The notes under the pieces: generated by a model
What the model was told of the DNA's origin: nothing
Databases searched by the model: none
What the model saw: only the letters and a program-made list of their open reading frames with translations
Program-made: the position numbers and the translations under genes
NCBI GenBank assembly: GCA_007695125.1
Contig: REEJ01000298.1
Coordinates: 1-49,056, forward strand
Origin: Trueperaceae bacterium
Lineage (GTDB): Bacteria; Deinococcota; Deinococci; Deinococcales; Trueperaceae
Direction of reading: 5' to 3'
DNA length: 49,056 nucleotides
In this document: positions 16,997-27,530 of the stretch, in pieces
Position numbering within the stretch: the stretch's first letter is position 1
Layout of the letters: each line of letters begins with the position of its first letter

Positions 16997-18355
16997 CTTG
17001 CCGTGCGCCACCTCGGCGGCCTCCATGACCGCCTCCGCGATCGTGGGGTGGGCGTGCTGCGTGAGCGCCAGGTCCTCGATGGTCGCTCCCATCTCGAGCG
17101 CCAGGGCGGCCTCCGAGACGATGTCGCCGGCGCCCGGGCCGACCATGTGGAAGCCGAGCAGCAGGTCGGTCTCGGCGTCGCCGACGAGCTTGACCAACCC
17201 CTCCTTGACGCCCAGCGTCATGGCGCGGCCCAGGGCGGGGAGCTTGAAGACCCCGACGCGCACCTCGAAGCCGGCAGCCTTCGCCTCGGCCTCGGTCATC
17301 CCGACGCTGGCCAGCTCGGGGCTGGTGTAGATCACGTTCGGCACGAGGGTGTCGTACGCGCTCGGCTTGCCGGCCGCGTGCTCGGCCGCCACCAGACCCT
17401 CCTTCATCGCCTTGTGCGCGAGCAGCGGTGCGCGGGCCACGTCGCCGATCGCGTAGACGTGCGGCACGTTCGTCTGGAGGTGGTCGTTCACGGGGACGAA
17501 GCCGCGCTCGTCGACGGTGACGCCGATGCCCTCGAGGCCCAGGCCGGCGCCGTTCGGTCGACGCCCGACGGCCACGAGCACCTTGTCGACGGTGACCGTC
17601 TCGTGCTCGCCGCCCTTCAGCTCGAGGGTGACCTCCACGCCATCGTCGGTGGTGCGCTGCGAGACCGCCTTGGTGCCGGTCCTGATCGTCACGCCGCGCT
17701 TCTCGAAGCTGCGCCGCAGCTCCTTGGCGACGTCCGGATCCGCGGTCGGGACGATCTCGTCCATCAGCTCCACGACCGTCACGTCGCTCCCGAGCGCCGC
17801 GTAGACGTCGGCGAACTCCAGGCCGATGGCGCTGCCGCCGAGCGTCATGAAGCGCTTCGGCACCTCGGCCACGAGCAGCGCGCCGGTCGAGTCGACCACG
17901 CGCTCGCCGCCCGTGTCGAAGCCGGGGATCTCGATCGGGCGCGAGCCGGTGGCGACGATCAGCTTCTCGAAGGTGATCCGCTGGCCGTCGACCTCCAGGG
18001 TATGTGCGTCGGTCACGGTCGCGGTGCCCTCGAGGGTGGTCACCCCGTTGCCCTTGAGGAGCTGCTTCACGCCGCCCGAGAGCTTCGCGACGATGCCCGA
18101 CTTCCAGCGCTCGACCTGCTTCAGGTCGACGCTCGGTTCGCCGAACGAGACGCCGAAGTCGCTCGCGTGCGCTCCCTCGCGCAGCGCAGCGGCGACGTGC
18201 AGGAGCGCCTTCGTGGGGATGCAGCCGACGTTGAGGCAGACCCCGCCGATCGGTCCCTGCTCTACGACGGCGACCGTGAGGCCGAGCTGCGCGGCCCGGA
18301 TGGCGGCGTGGTACCCGCCCGGGCCGGAACCGATGACGACGAGGCCGTAGTCCAT
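16967..18355 (-). CDS. lpd: Dihydrolipoamide dehydrogenase (E3)
   Basis: FAD flavoprotein that reoxidises dihydrolipoyl groups of 2-oxo-acid dehydrogenase or glycine-cleavage complexes with NAD. ATG 18355 is preceded by GGAGGACCTCAGC, an excellent ribosome binding site, giving 462 residues. FAD-binding [20 protein letters not shown] (6-25) is followed by the redox pair Cys40/Cys45 ([16 protein letters not shown]). The second nucleotide fold contains [22 protein letters not shown], then [20 protein letters not shown]. The active-site His is in [17 protein letters not shown]. Longer in-frame starts would add an arginine-rich leader and are less likely. No E1 or E2 genes are nearby. Confidence 0.96.
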   Translation of the reverse strand: MDYGLVVIGSGPGGYHAAIRAAQLGLTVAVVEQGPIGGVCLNVGCIPTKALLHVAAALREGAHASDFGVSFGEPSVDLKQVERWKSGIVAKLSGGVKQLLKGNGVTTLEGTATVTDAHTLEVDGQRITFEKLIVATGSRPIEIPGFDTGGERVVDSTGALLVAEVPKRFMTLGGSAIGLEFADVYAALGSDVTVVELMDEIVPTADPDVAKELRRSFEKRGVTIRTGTKAVSQRTTDDGVEVTLELKGGEHETVTVDKVLVAVGRRPNGAGLGLEGIGVTVDERGFVPVNDHLQTNVPHVYAIGDVARAPLLAHKAMKEGLVAAEHAAGKPSAYDTLVPNVIYTSPELASVGMTEAEAKAAGFEVRVGVFKLPALGRAMTLGVKEGLVKLVGDAETDLLLGFHMVGPGAGDIVSEAALALEMGATIEDLALTQHAHPTIAEAVMEAAEVAHGKAIHVMQRKR

Positions 18356-18453
18356 GCTGAGGTCCTCCTGCGTGGCCGCGGCCGGGGCCCTGATCGCCCA
18401 CGGGGCCGGGCCCGGTGTCGCGGCAGTGTACCGCGCGCCCCCGGCGTTCGCCG

Positions 18454-18459
18454 TACGAT
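18454..18459 (+). promoter_or_regulatory. -10 box 6 bp before the GTG of the 120-residue gene
   Basis: TACGAT is followed by 6 bp and then GTG 18466, with no Shine-Dalgarno sequence, so a leaderless message is expected. Confidence 0.5.
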
Positions 18460-18465
18460 GCCGGC

Positions 18466-18828
18466 GTGCCACAGGCCGTCACCAGCGTCCCACACCACGC
18501 CCTCACCCGCGCCGACGTGCCGTCGCCCCGGGCCGAGTTCGACGACATCATCGTCTTCGCCTACACCTTCGACGCCTACGCGCACTTCGGTCTCGAGGCG
18601 TGCGGCGCCTTGGCGAACGCCACGCAGGCGCGCTTCGTCGACACGCGGGAGCTGCCGGGCGATCTCGACACGCTGCGGGCGTGCTTGTTCTTCGAGGCGC
18701 GCCGCTGGATCGTGCTCGAGCGCGAACCCGACACGCGCGCGCGGCTGTACGTGGGGGCGCTCCTGGTGGCGATCGAGGACGCGCTCGACGAGCTGCACGA
18801 CGGCTCCGAGGCGCTGCCGCTGGCCTGA
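18466..18828 (+). CDS. Uncharacterised 120-residue protein
   Basis: I do not recognise this protein. The start is taken as GTG 18466 from the -10 box 6 bp upstream, giving [19 protein letters not shown]. The core has alternating hydrophobic and charged segments ([50 protein letters not shown]), consistent with a small soluble alpha/beta domain. It has no membrane segment, signal or cysteine motif. Codon usage is like that of its neighbours. It stands between lpd (divergent) and leuS (same strand, 43 bp downstream with its own promoter), so context gives no function. Confidence 0.65.
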   Translation: MPQAVTSVPHHALTRADVPSPRAEFDDIIVFAYTFDAYAHFGLEACGALANATQARFVDTRELPGDLDTLRACLFFEARRWIVLEREPDTRARLYVGALLVAIEDALDELHDGSEALPLA

Positions 18829-18856
18829 GCGCGTGGGCCGCGCGGCCGCGAGACGC

Positions 18857-18862
18857 TACACT
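18857..18862 (+). promoter_or_regulatory. -10 box of leuS
   Basis: TACACT lies 9 bp before ATG 18872, with no ribosome binding site between. Confidence 0.55.
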
Positions 18863-18871
18863 GTCGGTCTC

Positions 18872-21415
<2,544 letters not shown>

Positions 21416-21421
21416 GCCCGC

Positions 21422-22204
21422 TCATTGCGGCGTGAACAGCACGACGTCGGTCAGCGTCGCCAGGTCGACCATCGGTTGCACCAGGAAGCTGCGCCGGAGT
21501 TCGTTCGGGTCCTGCGGCAGCACCTCGGCGACGCGGCCGACGGGGATGCCGCGCGGGAACAGGCCGCCGAAGCTGGTGGTCTCGACCAGGTCACCCGCGA
21601 CGACGCTCTGCTCCGGGATGAAGCGGTCGACGCGAACGAGGCCACCCACCTCCCCGACGGCCACGCCCTGCCCGCCCTTGTCGCGGACCGCGACGCCGAC
21701 GCGCGACTGCGGGTCGAGCACCGTGCGGACCACCGAACGCGCCTCGCCGACCTCGACCACGATGCCGACGAGTCCCTCGGGCGCCGACACGGGCATGCCG
21801 CGCGTCACGCCGTCGCGACGGCCCGCGCCGATCGTCAGGGTGTCGACGGCGGGCGTCCGGCTCCAGCCCACGACCGGTGCGACGAGCACGGCGCCGGGCG
21901 AGTGGTTGCGGCGTACGTCGAGCAGCACCTCGAGCTCTTGGAGCCGCAGCTCCAGTTGGCGCGACGCCGCCTCGCTCTGCGCGAGCGCCGCGCGCAGCAC
22001 CTCGTTCTCGCTCCGCAGGTCGGCGCGTTCGGTGAGCGACAGCGCGCTCGCGCGCAGGTTGCGGCCGGCGTTGCCGACGAGGTCGTGGGGGAGCGCGATG
22101 GCGCTCGACACGTCGACCGGGACCACACCGACGAACGCCGTGAACACGAACGTGAGCAGCCCGAGCCCGACGAACACGTACCACGCGCGGAAGAAGCTAG
22201 CCAA
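21422..22204 (-). CDS. mreC: Rod shape-determining protein MreC
   Basis: Bitopic envelope protein of the elongasome that links cytoskeletal MreB to peptidoglycan synthases. The 260-residue product has a membrane anchor (about 8-28) and a coiled-coil around 60-95 (LRSENEVLRAALAQSEAASRQLELRLQELEVLL). The beta domain follows with VVGWSRTPAVDTLTIGAGRRDGV, GMPVSAPEGLVGIV and FPRGIPVGRVAEV. The start appears to be TTG 22204, overlapping the last bases of maf; a later GTG (about codon 10) is possible but would truncate the anchor. mreB and mreD, the usual partners, are absent from the window. maf upstream is the common neighbour. Confidence 0.92.
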   Translation of the reverse strand: MASFFRAWYVFVGLGLLTFVFTAFVGVVPVDVSSAIALPHDLVGNAGRNLRASALSLTERADLRSENEVLRAALAQSEAASRQLELRLQELEVLLDVRRNHSPGAVLVAPVVGWSRTPAVDTLTIGAGRRDGVTRGMPVSAPEGLVGIVVEVGEARSVVRTVLDPQSRVGVAVRDKGGQGVAVGEVGGLVRVDRFIPEQSVVAGDLVETTSFGGLFPRGIPVGRVAEVLPQDPNELRRSFLVQPMVDLATLTDVVLFTPQ

Positions 22205-22814
22205 GGCGGACCCCGAGGGCGCGGGCCAGGGTGATGACGGTCGGCAGCGACAGGCCGACGACGTTGCTGTAGCAGCCCTCGATGCGCTCCACCAGACCCG
22301 CGCCGCGGCCCTGGATGGCGTACGCGCCGGCCTTGTCGTCGCCCTCGCCGCTGGCGACGTAGGCCGCTACGTCGCGCTCGTCGAGCGACCGGAAGGTGAC
22401 GACCGTGCGCTCGACGTGGGCGCGCGTGTCCTGTCCGCGCCACAAGCAGTGGCCGCTCAACACGACGTGCGAGCGGCCGGCGAGGCGCTCGATGAAGGCG
22501 CGTCGCTCGGCCGCATCGGCGGGCTTGCCGAGCACCTCGCCGTCGACGACGACCACCGTGTCGGCCGCGATCACGAGCGGATCTGCACCGTCAGGGCCGT
22601 CCGCGGCGGCGCCGCGGAGCGCCGCGAGGCGAGCCTGGACCGCGCCCGCCTTGGCGGCTGCGAGCCTGGCGACCAGCGCGGGCGGGGGTTCGCCCGGCAG
22701 CGCCCGCTCGTCGACGTCGGCCGCCATCACCGTGACCGCGACGCCGAGCGCCGCGAGCAGGTCGCGGCGGCGCGGCGAGGCGCTGGCGAGGACGACGTCG
22801 GCGGCGGTGCTCAT
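22197..22814 (-). CDS. maf: Maf/YhdE-family nucleoside triphosphate pyrophosphatase
   Basis: Hydrolyses non-canonical or modified nucleoside triphosphates (dTTP/UTP-type in YhdE relatives) and is linked to septum control. The 205-residue product begins with the family signature VVLASASPRRRDLLAALGV (7-25). It continues with PPALVARLAAAKAGAVQARL, VIAADTVVVVDGEVLGKPADAAE, GRSHVVLSGHCLW, and the C-terminal DKAGAYAIQGRGAGLVERIEGCYSNVVGLSL. It forms a two-gene unit with mreC, whose start overlaps the maf stop. Confidence 0.95.
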   Translation of the reverse strand: MSTAADVVLASASPRRRDLLAALGVAVTVMAADVDERALPGEPPPALVARLAAAKAGAVQARLAALRGAAADGPDGADPLVIAADTVVVVDGEVLGKPADAAERRAFIERLAGRSHVVLSGHCLWRGQDTRAHVERTVVTFRSLDERDVAAYVASGEGDDKAGAYAIQGRGAGLVERIEGCYSNVVGLSLPTVITLARALGVRLG

Positions 22815-22821
22815 CGGCGCC

Positions 22822-22827
22822 AGTCTA
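22822..22827 (-). promoter_or_regulatory. -10 box of maf
   Basis: TAGACT on the minus strand, 7 bp before ATG 22814, with no Shine-Dalgarno sequence. It faces away from the rpiA -10 box 37 bp further on. Confidence 0.55.
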
Positions 22828-22863
22828 CCCAGGCGGGCCGCGGTGGGCCCGTCCGGCCGGGGG

Positions 22864-22869
22864 TAGACT
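22864..22869 (+). promoter_or_regulatory. -10 box upstream of rpiA
   Basis: TAGACT lies 56 bp before the rpiA ATG. Unlike maf, this transcript would carry a leader, and a GGAGG ribosome binding site is present. Confidence 0.45.
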
Positions 22870-22925
22870 CTGCGGGGACGCGCGCGGGCGACGTGTTGAG
22901 CGCGACGGCGCGCCGTGGAGGCGGC

Positions 22926-23624
22926 ATGGACGACATCGAGACCCTGAAGCGGCGCGCCGGCGAGGCGGCCGCGGGCCTGGTGCGGAGCGGCACGGTGGTC
23001 GGGCTCGGGACCGGCAGCACGGCGCGCTACGTGATCGCGGCGATCGGCCGCGCCCTGGCGGACGGCACCCTGACGGACGTCTCAGGCGTGCCGACCTCCG
23101 CGGCATGCGAGCGCATGGCGCGTGAGGCCGGCATCCCGCTGGTGGAGCTCGGGGCCGCAGGCGTCGACATCGCGATCGACGGCGCGGACGAGATCGACCC
23201 CGCGCTCGAGGCGATCAAGGGGCTCGGCGGCGCCATGACGCGCGAGAAGATCGTCGCGGCAGCGGCGCGCCGCTTCGTGCTGGTGGCGGACGCGACCAAG
23301 CGCGTCGAGCGCCTCGGCGAGCGCGCCCCGGTGCCGGTCGAGGTGCTGCGCTTCGGCTGGCGTCGCACCGCCGCGGCGCTCGCGTCGCTGGGTTGCACCC
23401 CACGGCTGCGCGGTGGCGAGGCCGCACCGGCGTTGACCGACAACGGTCATCCGGTGCTGGACTGCGCGGTGCCGGCGGGGTTCGACGCGGCCGCCTTCGC
23501 TGCGGCCGTCGACACGCTTCCCGGCGTGGTCGGGACCGGCCTCTTCCTGGGCCTCGCGCGCACCGCCTTCATCGCGGGCGATGGCGACGTGGTGCGCCTC
23601 GAGCGCGGCGGGGCGGCGTCGTGA
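22926..23624 (+). CDS. rpiA: Ribose-5-phosphate isomerase A
   Basis: Interconverts ribose 5-phosphate and ribulose 5-phosphate in the pentose phosphate pathway. ATG 22926, preceded by GTGGAGGCGGC, gives 232 residues. Motifs are GLGTGSTARYVI (24-35), GVPTSAACERMAREAGIPL, the catalytic DIAIDGADEIDP block (about 79-90), KGLGGAMTREKIVA, DNGHPVLDCAV, and LPGVVGTGLF near the C-terminus. The same frame is open far upstream across maf and mreC antisense, which is noise. The stop overlaps the acpS start as GTGA. Confidence 0.97.
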   Translation: MDDIETLKRRAGEAAAGLVRSGTVVGLGTGSTARYVIAAIGRALADGTLTDVSGVPTSAACERMAREAGIPLVELGAAGVDIAIDGADEIDPALEAIKGLGGAMTREKIVAAAARRFVLVADATKRVERLGERAPVPVEVLRFGWRRTAAALASLGCTPRLRGGEAAPALTDNGHPVLDCAVPAGFDAAAFAAAVDTLPGVVGTGLFLGLARTAFIAGDGDVVRLERGGAAS

Positions 23625-23983
23625 TCGTTGCCGTGGGGCTCGACATGATCGAGTTGGTACGGATCAAGAAGGTGTGGCAGAACCACCCGCACCGCTTCCT
23701 GTACCGCCACTTCACCGCCGAGGAGATCACGTTCTGTCGGGCGCAGGCCGATCCGCTCCCCTCGATCGCGGCGCGCTTCGCGGCGAAGGAGGCGTTCCAG
23801 AAGTGTTGGCACGAGGCGCACGGCTGGCAGGACGTCTGGGTGGTGCGCGACGGCCTGAAGCCGCGCTTGGCGTTCTCGCCGCACATCCAGCGGCAGATCG
23901 ACGAGCGCGCCATCGTGGTGCACCTGTCCATGACGCACAGCCGCGATCACGCGGCGGCGGTGGTGGTGCTGGAGCGCCCGTGA
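23621..23983 (+). CDS. acpS: Holo-[acyl-carrier-protein] synthase
   Basis: Transfers the phosphopantetheine arm from CoA to a serine of acyl carrier protein, activating fatty acid synthesis. GTG 23621 overlaps the rpiA stop, giving 120 residues. The Mg-binding Asp8 lies in VGLDMIELVRI, and Glu57 in IAARFAAKEAFQKC. SMTHSRDHAAAVVVLE is the C-terminal family motif. The length is typical. Confidence 0.94.
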   Translation: MIVAVGLDMIELVRIKKVWQNHPHRFLYRHFTAEEITFCRAQADPLPSIAARFAAKEAFQKCWHEAHGWQDVWVVRDGLKPRLAFSPHIQRQIDERAIVVHLSMTHSRDHAAAVVVLERP

Positions 23984-24041
23984 CGGCACCCTGCCGGCAC
24001 ACTGCCGGAGCAGGGCGGACGATCGGTGGGCATGGCCACGA

Positions 24042-24076
24042 GATGACGGCCGCGGCGTAGCGCCGCGGCCGTCATC
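24042..24076. terminator. Perfect 16-bp hairpin between convergent genes
   Basis: GATGACGGCCGCGGCG (24042-24057) and its exact complement (24061-24076) flank a 3-nt TAG loop. It sits 58 bp past acpS and 35 bp past the end of the CRP-like gene, so it probably serves as a bidirectional terminator despite lacking a clear T-tract. Confidence 0.7.
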
Positions 24077-24110
24077 GTCGGAGTCGGGGAACGAGCTCGG
24101 TTCGGTCGGC

Positions 24111-24800
24111 TCAGAAGCCTTCGGAGACGCCCTCGAGCTCCTCGCGGTCGATGATCGTGATGCTGCGGTAGCCCGACTCGATGAGGCCCTCGGCCCGCAG
24201 TTCGGTGATGATCTTCGACACGCTCTCACGCGTGGAGGCGGTGCCTTCGGCCACGAGCTCGTGGGTGGCGGAGATCATCGGGCGGCCAGCCGGGTCGCGC
24301 CGCGCGAGCGGCGTGTCGGACAGCTTGAGCAGGTAGCGGGCGACGCGCTGGCGCAGGTCGCCGGTCTGCAGGTGGTAGCCGTAGTCCATCTGGCGCTGCA
24401 TCTGGTGCGAGAGCGAACGCGTGATGGTCATCAGGTCGGCGTGGTTGATCATGGCGGGGTCGATGGCCTCGATCTGGGCCGACGTGAGGGCCTCCGCGAT
24501 CTCCGCGCGCTCGCCGTCCATGAACGCCTCCTCGCCGAAGTAGTCGCCCGGGAGGACGTGCCGCACGGTCAAGACGCGCCCCTCGGGGGTCATGCGGGCG
24601 ATGCGCACCAGGCCGTCACGCACCCGGAACACGGACTGGGCCGGGTCGCCGCTGTGGTACAGCGTCTGCCTGCGCTGGAAGGTGAGCGTCTGGTGCGGCG
24701 CGGTCATGGTGGCCTCCGGAGTGGTCGCGATGTCGTCTCGGGCTGCGCGAGGAACGGCGGGGATGCTGGCGATGCGGTCGTTCCGGTAGCTGACGGTCAT
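24111..24800 (-). CDS. CRP/FNR-family transcriptional regulator (LdrP-like) of the litR operon
   Basis: The 229-residue regulator has an N-terminal cyclic-nucleotide-binding-type beta barrel (TLYHSGDPAQSVFRVRDGLVRIARMTPEGRVLTVRHVLPGDYFGEEAF, split at about 44-91), a dimerisation helix, and a winged helix with STRESVSKIITELRAEGLIES as recognition region. ATG 24800 has AGGAGG 8 nt upstream and overlaps the crtI-like stop as ATGA. An internal ATG at 24706 also has a good GGAGG site and would give 197 residues closer to the barrel, so the start is uncertain. In Thermus thermophilus a CRP/FNR protein (LdrP) works under LitR to switch on carotenoid and light genes. The same gene grouping here supports that role by inference. 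It ends before the strong hairpin at 24042-24076. Confidence 0.85.
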   Translation of the reverse strand: MTVSYRNDRIASIPAVPRAARDDIATTPEATMTAPHQTLTFQRRQTLYHSGDPAQSVFRVRDGLVRIARMTPEGRVLTVRHVLPGDYFGEEAFMDGERAEIAEALTSAQIEAIDPAMINHADLMTITRSLSHQMQRQMDYGYHLQTGDLRQRVARYLLKLSDTPLARRDPAGRPMISATHELVAEGTASTRESVSKIITELRAEGLIESGYRSITIIDREELEGVSEGF

Positions 24801-26392
24801 GCTGCGACCTCCTGGGTCTCCACGAACCGGTGATGGCCGCGGGCGAGAACGGTGGAAGAGCGGAGTCGGCGCTCGGCGCTGCGCGCCGCGATGAAACCCG
24901 AGCTGGTGGCGCCGAGGGCGCCCTGTCCCGGGAAGACGGTGTCGCCGGCGAGGAAGAGCCCCGGCACGTCGGTGCGATGCGATGGCGCCGCGAAGTTGGC
25001 GTGACCGATGGTCTGGGGGAAGCCGCCGACGGTGCCGTCCGCCCGGCGGGTGTAGCGCTTGAACGTGCGGGGCGTGCCGCTGCGCAGGTAGCCGAGGCCG
25101 TCGCGGAAACCGGGCAGGACCCGCTCGACCTGCTCGAGCAGGCGGCCTTCGAGGGCGTGCTTGGCGGCCTCGTACGCCACGCTGTCGTCGGCGAGCGACA
25201 TCCAGCGCTCGGCGTCGACGTGCGTGGACACGGTGACCGCGTGATGCCCAGCGGGCGCACGGCTGCGGTCGGCAGCCGGGCTGACCGACACCAGCAGGTT
25301 GGCGGGTGGTGCGTCGCTGGCGTGCGCCTCGGGATTCGAGACCGTCAGGTCGGTGACCTGTTGGAACGGCCGAGGCGCCTCGCGCAGCGCTGCAGCCGCC
25401 ACGCCGGCGTACAGCGTGAAGGCGCCCCACATGCGCGGCTGGTCGGCGTCGCGCCGCTGGAGGCGCTCCGTGGCGGCCTCACCGAGCAGGGCGACGGTGT
25501 TGCGCAGCGGCACGGCGCTGACGACCACCGGGGCACGCACGACACCGTGGCGCGTGGTGACGCCGGCGATCCGGCCGTGGTCGTCGCGCACGATGGCGCG
25601 GGCGGCGGTGCCGAGGCGCACGGTGCCGCCGCGCGCGCTCACGACGTCGAGCAGCTCCTCGGCCAGGCTGCCGAGGCCGCCGAGCACGTACTGAGCGCCG
25701 GAACGGTAGACGTCGAGGGCGAGCGCTCCGTTGGGCGCCACGCAGGCGTCGGCCCGGCACTGCATCGCGTCGAGCAGCTGGCCGTCGATGAACGCGCGCA
25801 CGTGCGGGTCGTCGATGCCGTACGCGTTCAGGCGATCGCCGACGCTGCGACCGAGGTTGGCGACCACGGCGAGCAGGCTGGGATGAGCGGCGCGCGCGCT
25901 GTCGATCACGTCGGCGGGATGGCGCAGGGGCAACACGGGGAAGCGACCGGCGGCCCGGCGCATCGCCGTGGCAAGGCGCTCGACCTCGCCCCAGAAGCGC
26001 CCCACGGCGTCGGCCTGGGCCGGGAAGGTCGCGGCCAGGGCACTGCGCCAGGCGTGGCGATCGCGGTGGAGGTCGATCACACGGTCGTCGACGAGCACGC
26101 GAATGGCAGGGTCGACGTCGAGGTAGCGAGGCACGCGGCCGACGCGTTCGAACACGCCGCGGACCAGGCCACCCGGTTCGAGGCCCATGCCGACCGTGGC
26201 TCCGACGGCGAAGCGGTAACCGTCCTCTTCGAAGCTCGCGGCGCAGCCACCGGGGTGCACGTCGCGCTCGAGCACGAGCACGCGGCGTCCGGCGTTCGCG
26301 AGCAGCGCACCGGCGGTCGCACCTGCCAGGCCTGCCCCGATGACGACGGCGTCGTAGACCTGAGCGGCGGCGCTGCGACGCTCGGCGCTCAT
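24797..26392 (-). CDS. Phytoene desaturase-family FAD oxidoreductase (CrtI/CrtD/CrtISO-like)
   Basis: The 531-residue product has an N-terminal dinucleotide fold VVIGAGLAGATAGALLANAG (16-35) with LVLERDVHPGGCAASFEEDGYRF. The C-terminal FAD motif is PGLFLAGDTVFPGQGALGATSSG (split near 487-509). TFKRYTRRADGTVGGFPQT (about 453-471) is typical of carotene desaturases and isomerases of the CrtI superfamily. Whether it desaturates phytoene, acts at C-3',4' or isomerises prolycopene cannot be told from sequence. ATG 26392 overlaps the litR stop (ATGA), and its own stop overlaps the CRP-like start. It sits between two light-pathway regulators, so carotenoid synthesis is the best-supported role. No crtB is present in the window. 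Confidence 0.85.
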   Translation of the reverse strand: MSAERRSAAAQVYDAVVIGAGLAGATAGALLANAGRRVLVLERDVHPGGCAASFEEDGYRFAVGATVGMGLEPGGLVRGVFERVGRVPRYLDVDPAIRVLVDDRVIDLHRDRHAWRSALAATFPAQADAVGRFWGEVERLATAMRRAAGRFPVLPLRHPADVIDSARAAHPSLLAVVANLGRSVGDRLNAYGIDDPHVRAFIDGQLLDAMQCRADACVAPNGALALDVYRSGAQYVLGGLGSLAEELLDVVSARGGTVRLGTAARAIVRDDHGRIAGVTTRHGVVRAPVVVSAVPLRNTVALLGEAATERLQRRDADQPRMWGAFTLYAGVAAAALREAPRPFQQVTDLTVSNPEAHASDAPPANLLVSVSPAADRSRAPAGHHAVTVSTHVDAERWMSLADDSVAYEAAKHALEGRLLEQVERVLPGFRDGLGYLRSGTPRTFKRYTRRADGTVGGFPQTIGHANFAAPSHRTDVPGLFLAGDTVFPGQGALGATSSGFIAARSAERRLRSSTVLARGHHRFVETQEVAA

Positions 26393-27294
26393 CGGCGCAC
26401 CGCTGCCTCGGTACCGATGGTCTCGCGGACGAGGTCGTGGAAGCGCTCGACGGCGTCGGCGCCGCTCGCGGCGAGGTAGCGACCGCCGACGAGTTCGGCG
26501 CGGCGGGGATCGGTGTTGAAGCCGTTGCCGCCGAGCACCAACAGGGGCGCGATGCCCTGCAGGTGGTTGCGCTTGTTCATCAGGTGGTGCACGGAGTCGA
26601 TCGACGACGCCGAGATCATGACCGCGACCGGCCGCACGGTGCGCGCCATGTCGGCGAGGTCCTCGACGGGCGTGTTGGCGCCGATGAAGTAGACCTGGTA
26701 GCCGGAGCGACGCAGCAGCACCGCGAGCACCAGCGCGCCGAGTTCGTGCTGGTCATGCGGTGCGCAGGCGACGATGACGCCGTGACCACTGCGGTTGCTG
26801 CCCGAGAGGCTCATGAGTTGGCGCAGCCGGCCGTTGATGTAAGAGCTCGCGAAGTGCTCGGTGGTCGTGTTGACGACGCCGTCGTGCCAGAGCGTGCCGA
26901 GTTCGACCATCACCGGCTGGAACAGGTCGATCACGACGTCTTCGACCGGGTAGAGCGTGTGCGCCTCGGCGACGACGCGATCGGCGTGGCCGTCGTCGAG
27001 GTCGACGAGCGCCGCCACGAGTTCACCCTTCAGGTCGCACAAGGGGCGCGGGCCGCGTTGATCGGATGGGTTGCGACCGACGATCTGCGCTGCGCGCGAC
27101 GCCGGGACGCCGTCGTCGACGTGTGCCTTGATGGCCTTGATGTCGGTGACGTCGTCGTCCGAGTACAGGCGGTAACCGGACTCGGAACGCTCGGGCTTCG
27201 GCACACCGTAGCGGCGCTCCCATTGGCGCAGCGTGGTGGCCGGAACGCCTGTGCGCTCTTCGACCTCGTTGACCGTGTACTTGCCTCGCGCCAT
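26389..27294 (-). CDS. litR: Adenosylcobalamin-dependent MerR-family photoreceptor repressor (LitR/CarH)
   Basis: Light-sensitive repressor. In the dark, AdoCbl-bound tetramers block transcription; light breaks the Co-C bond and releases DNA. The 301-residue product has a MerR winged helix (YTVNEVEERTGVPATTLRQWERRYG, split near 6-30; YRLYSDDDV), a helical cap (about 90-165) and a Rossmann B12 domain (171-300). Every residue known to handle cobalamin in Thermus CarH has a counterpart at matching spacing: Trp136-His137 (LWHDG), Glu146-His147 (TTTEHFAS) and lower-ligand His183 (APHDQHELG). GGNGF closes the domain. ATG 27294 has GAGGAG 11 nt upstream and lies 64 bp after a consensus promoter. It heads the operon with the crtI-like and CRP genes. 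Confidence 0.93.
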   Translation of the reverse strand: MARGKYTVNEVEERTGVPATTLRQWERRYGVPKPERSESGYRLYSDDDVTDIKAIKAHVDDGVPASRAAQIVGRNPSDQRGPRPLCDLKGELVAALVDLDDGHADRVVAEAHTLYPVEDVVIDLFQPVMVELGTLWHDGVVNTTTEHFASSYINGRLRQLMSLSGSNRSGHGVIVACAPHDQHELGALVLAVLLRRSGYQVYFIGANTPVEDLADMARTVRPVAVMISASSIDSVHHLMNKRNHLQGIAPLLVLGGNGFNTDPRRAELVGGRYLAASGADAVERFHDLVRETIGTEAAVRR

Positions 27295-27358
27295 TGCGCT
27301 CGTGGCTCCTCTCGCGTCCGCACCCCGATTCGTCGAGGCCTTGTCGAACGTTGGACGA

Positions 27359-27387
27359 AGCATAGCGCTAAGGTTAGACAAAGTCAA
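27359..27387 (-). promoter_or_regulatory. Sigma-70 promoter of the litR operon with possible CarH-type repeats
   Basis: On the minus strand TTGACT (27387-27382) and TATGCT (27364-27359) are 17 bp apart, the nearest to consensus in this window. On the plus strand ACA triplets at 27378-27380 and 27389-27391 lie in two adjacent 11-bp units (GTTAGACAAAG, TCAATACATCC) that overlap the -35 box. CarH operators are described as 11-bp direct repeats over the -35 region, so autorepression is plausible but inferred. Confidence 0.75.
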
Positions 27388-27450
27388 TACATCCCCCTTG
27401 GTAGCGGGGTGCCAATCTGGTGCAGCGCACGTTCTACACTGCGTTTCTAG

Positions 27451-27469
27451 CTGTACAACCCTTGTTCAG
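27451..27469. promoter_or_regulatory. Imperfect palindrome in the litR-rnhA gap
   Basis: CTGTACAA (27451-27458) and TTGTTCAG (27462-27469) form an inverted repeat with one mismatch around CCC. It lies about 64 bp upstream of the litR -35 box and 62 bp before rnhA. It could be the site for the CRP/FNR protein or LitR. Confidence 0.45.
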
Positions 27470-27517
27470 CCCAGACCGCCACGGGCGCCGCCGGCGGACG
27501 CCACGACCTCCCTGCGG

Positions 27518-27523
27518 TAGCAT
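27518..27523 (+). promoter_or_regulatory. -10 box of rnhA
   Basis: TAGCAT lies 7 bp before ATG 27531. An earlier in-frame ATG at 27522 overlaps the box itself and is therefore rejected as the start. Confidence 0.55.
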
Positions 27524-27530
27524 GCCGCCG

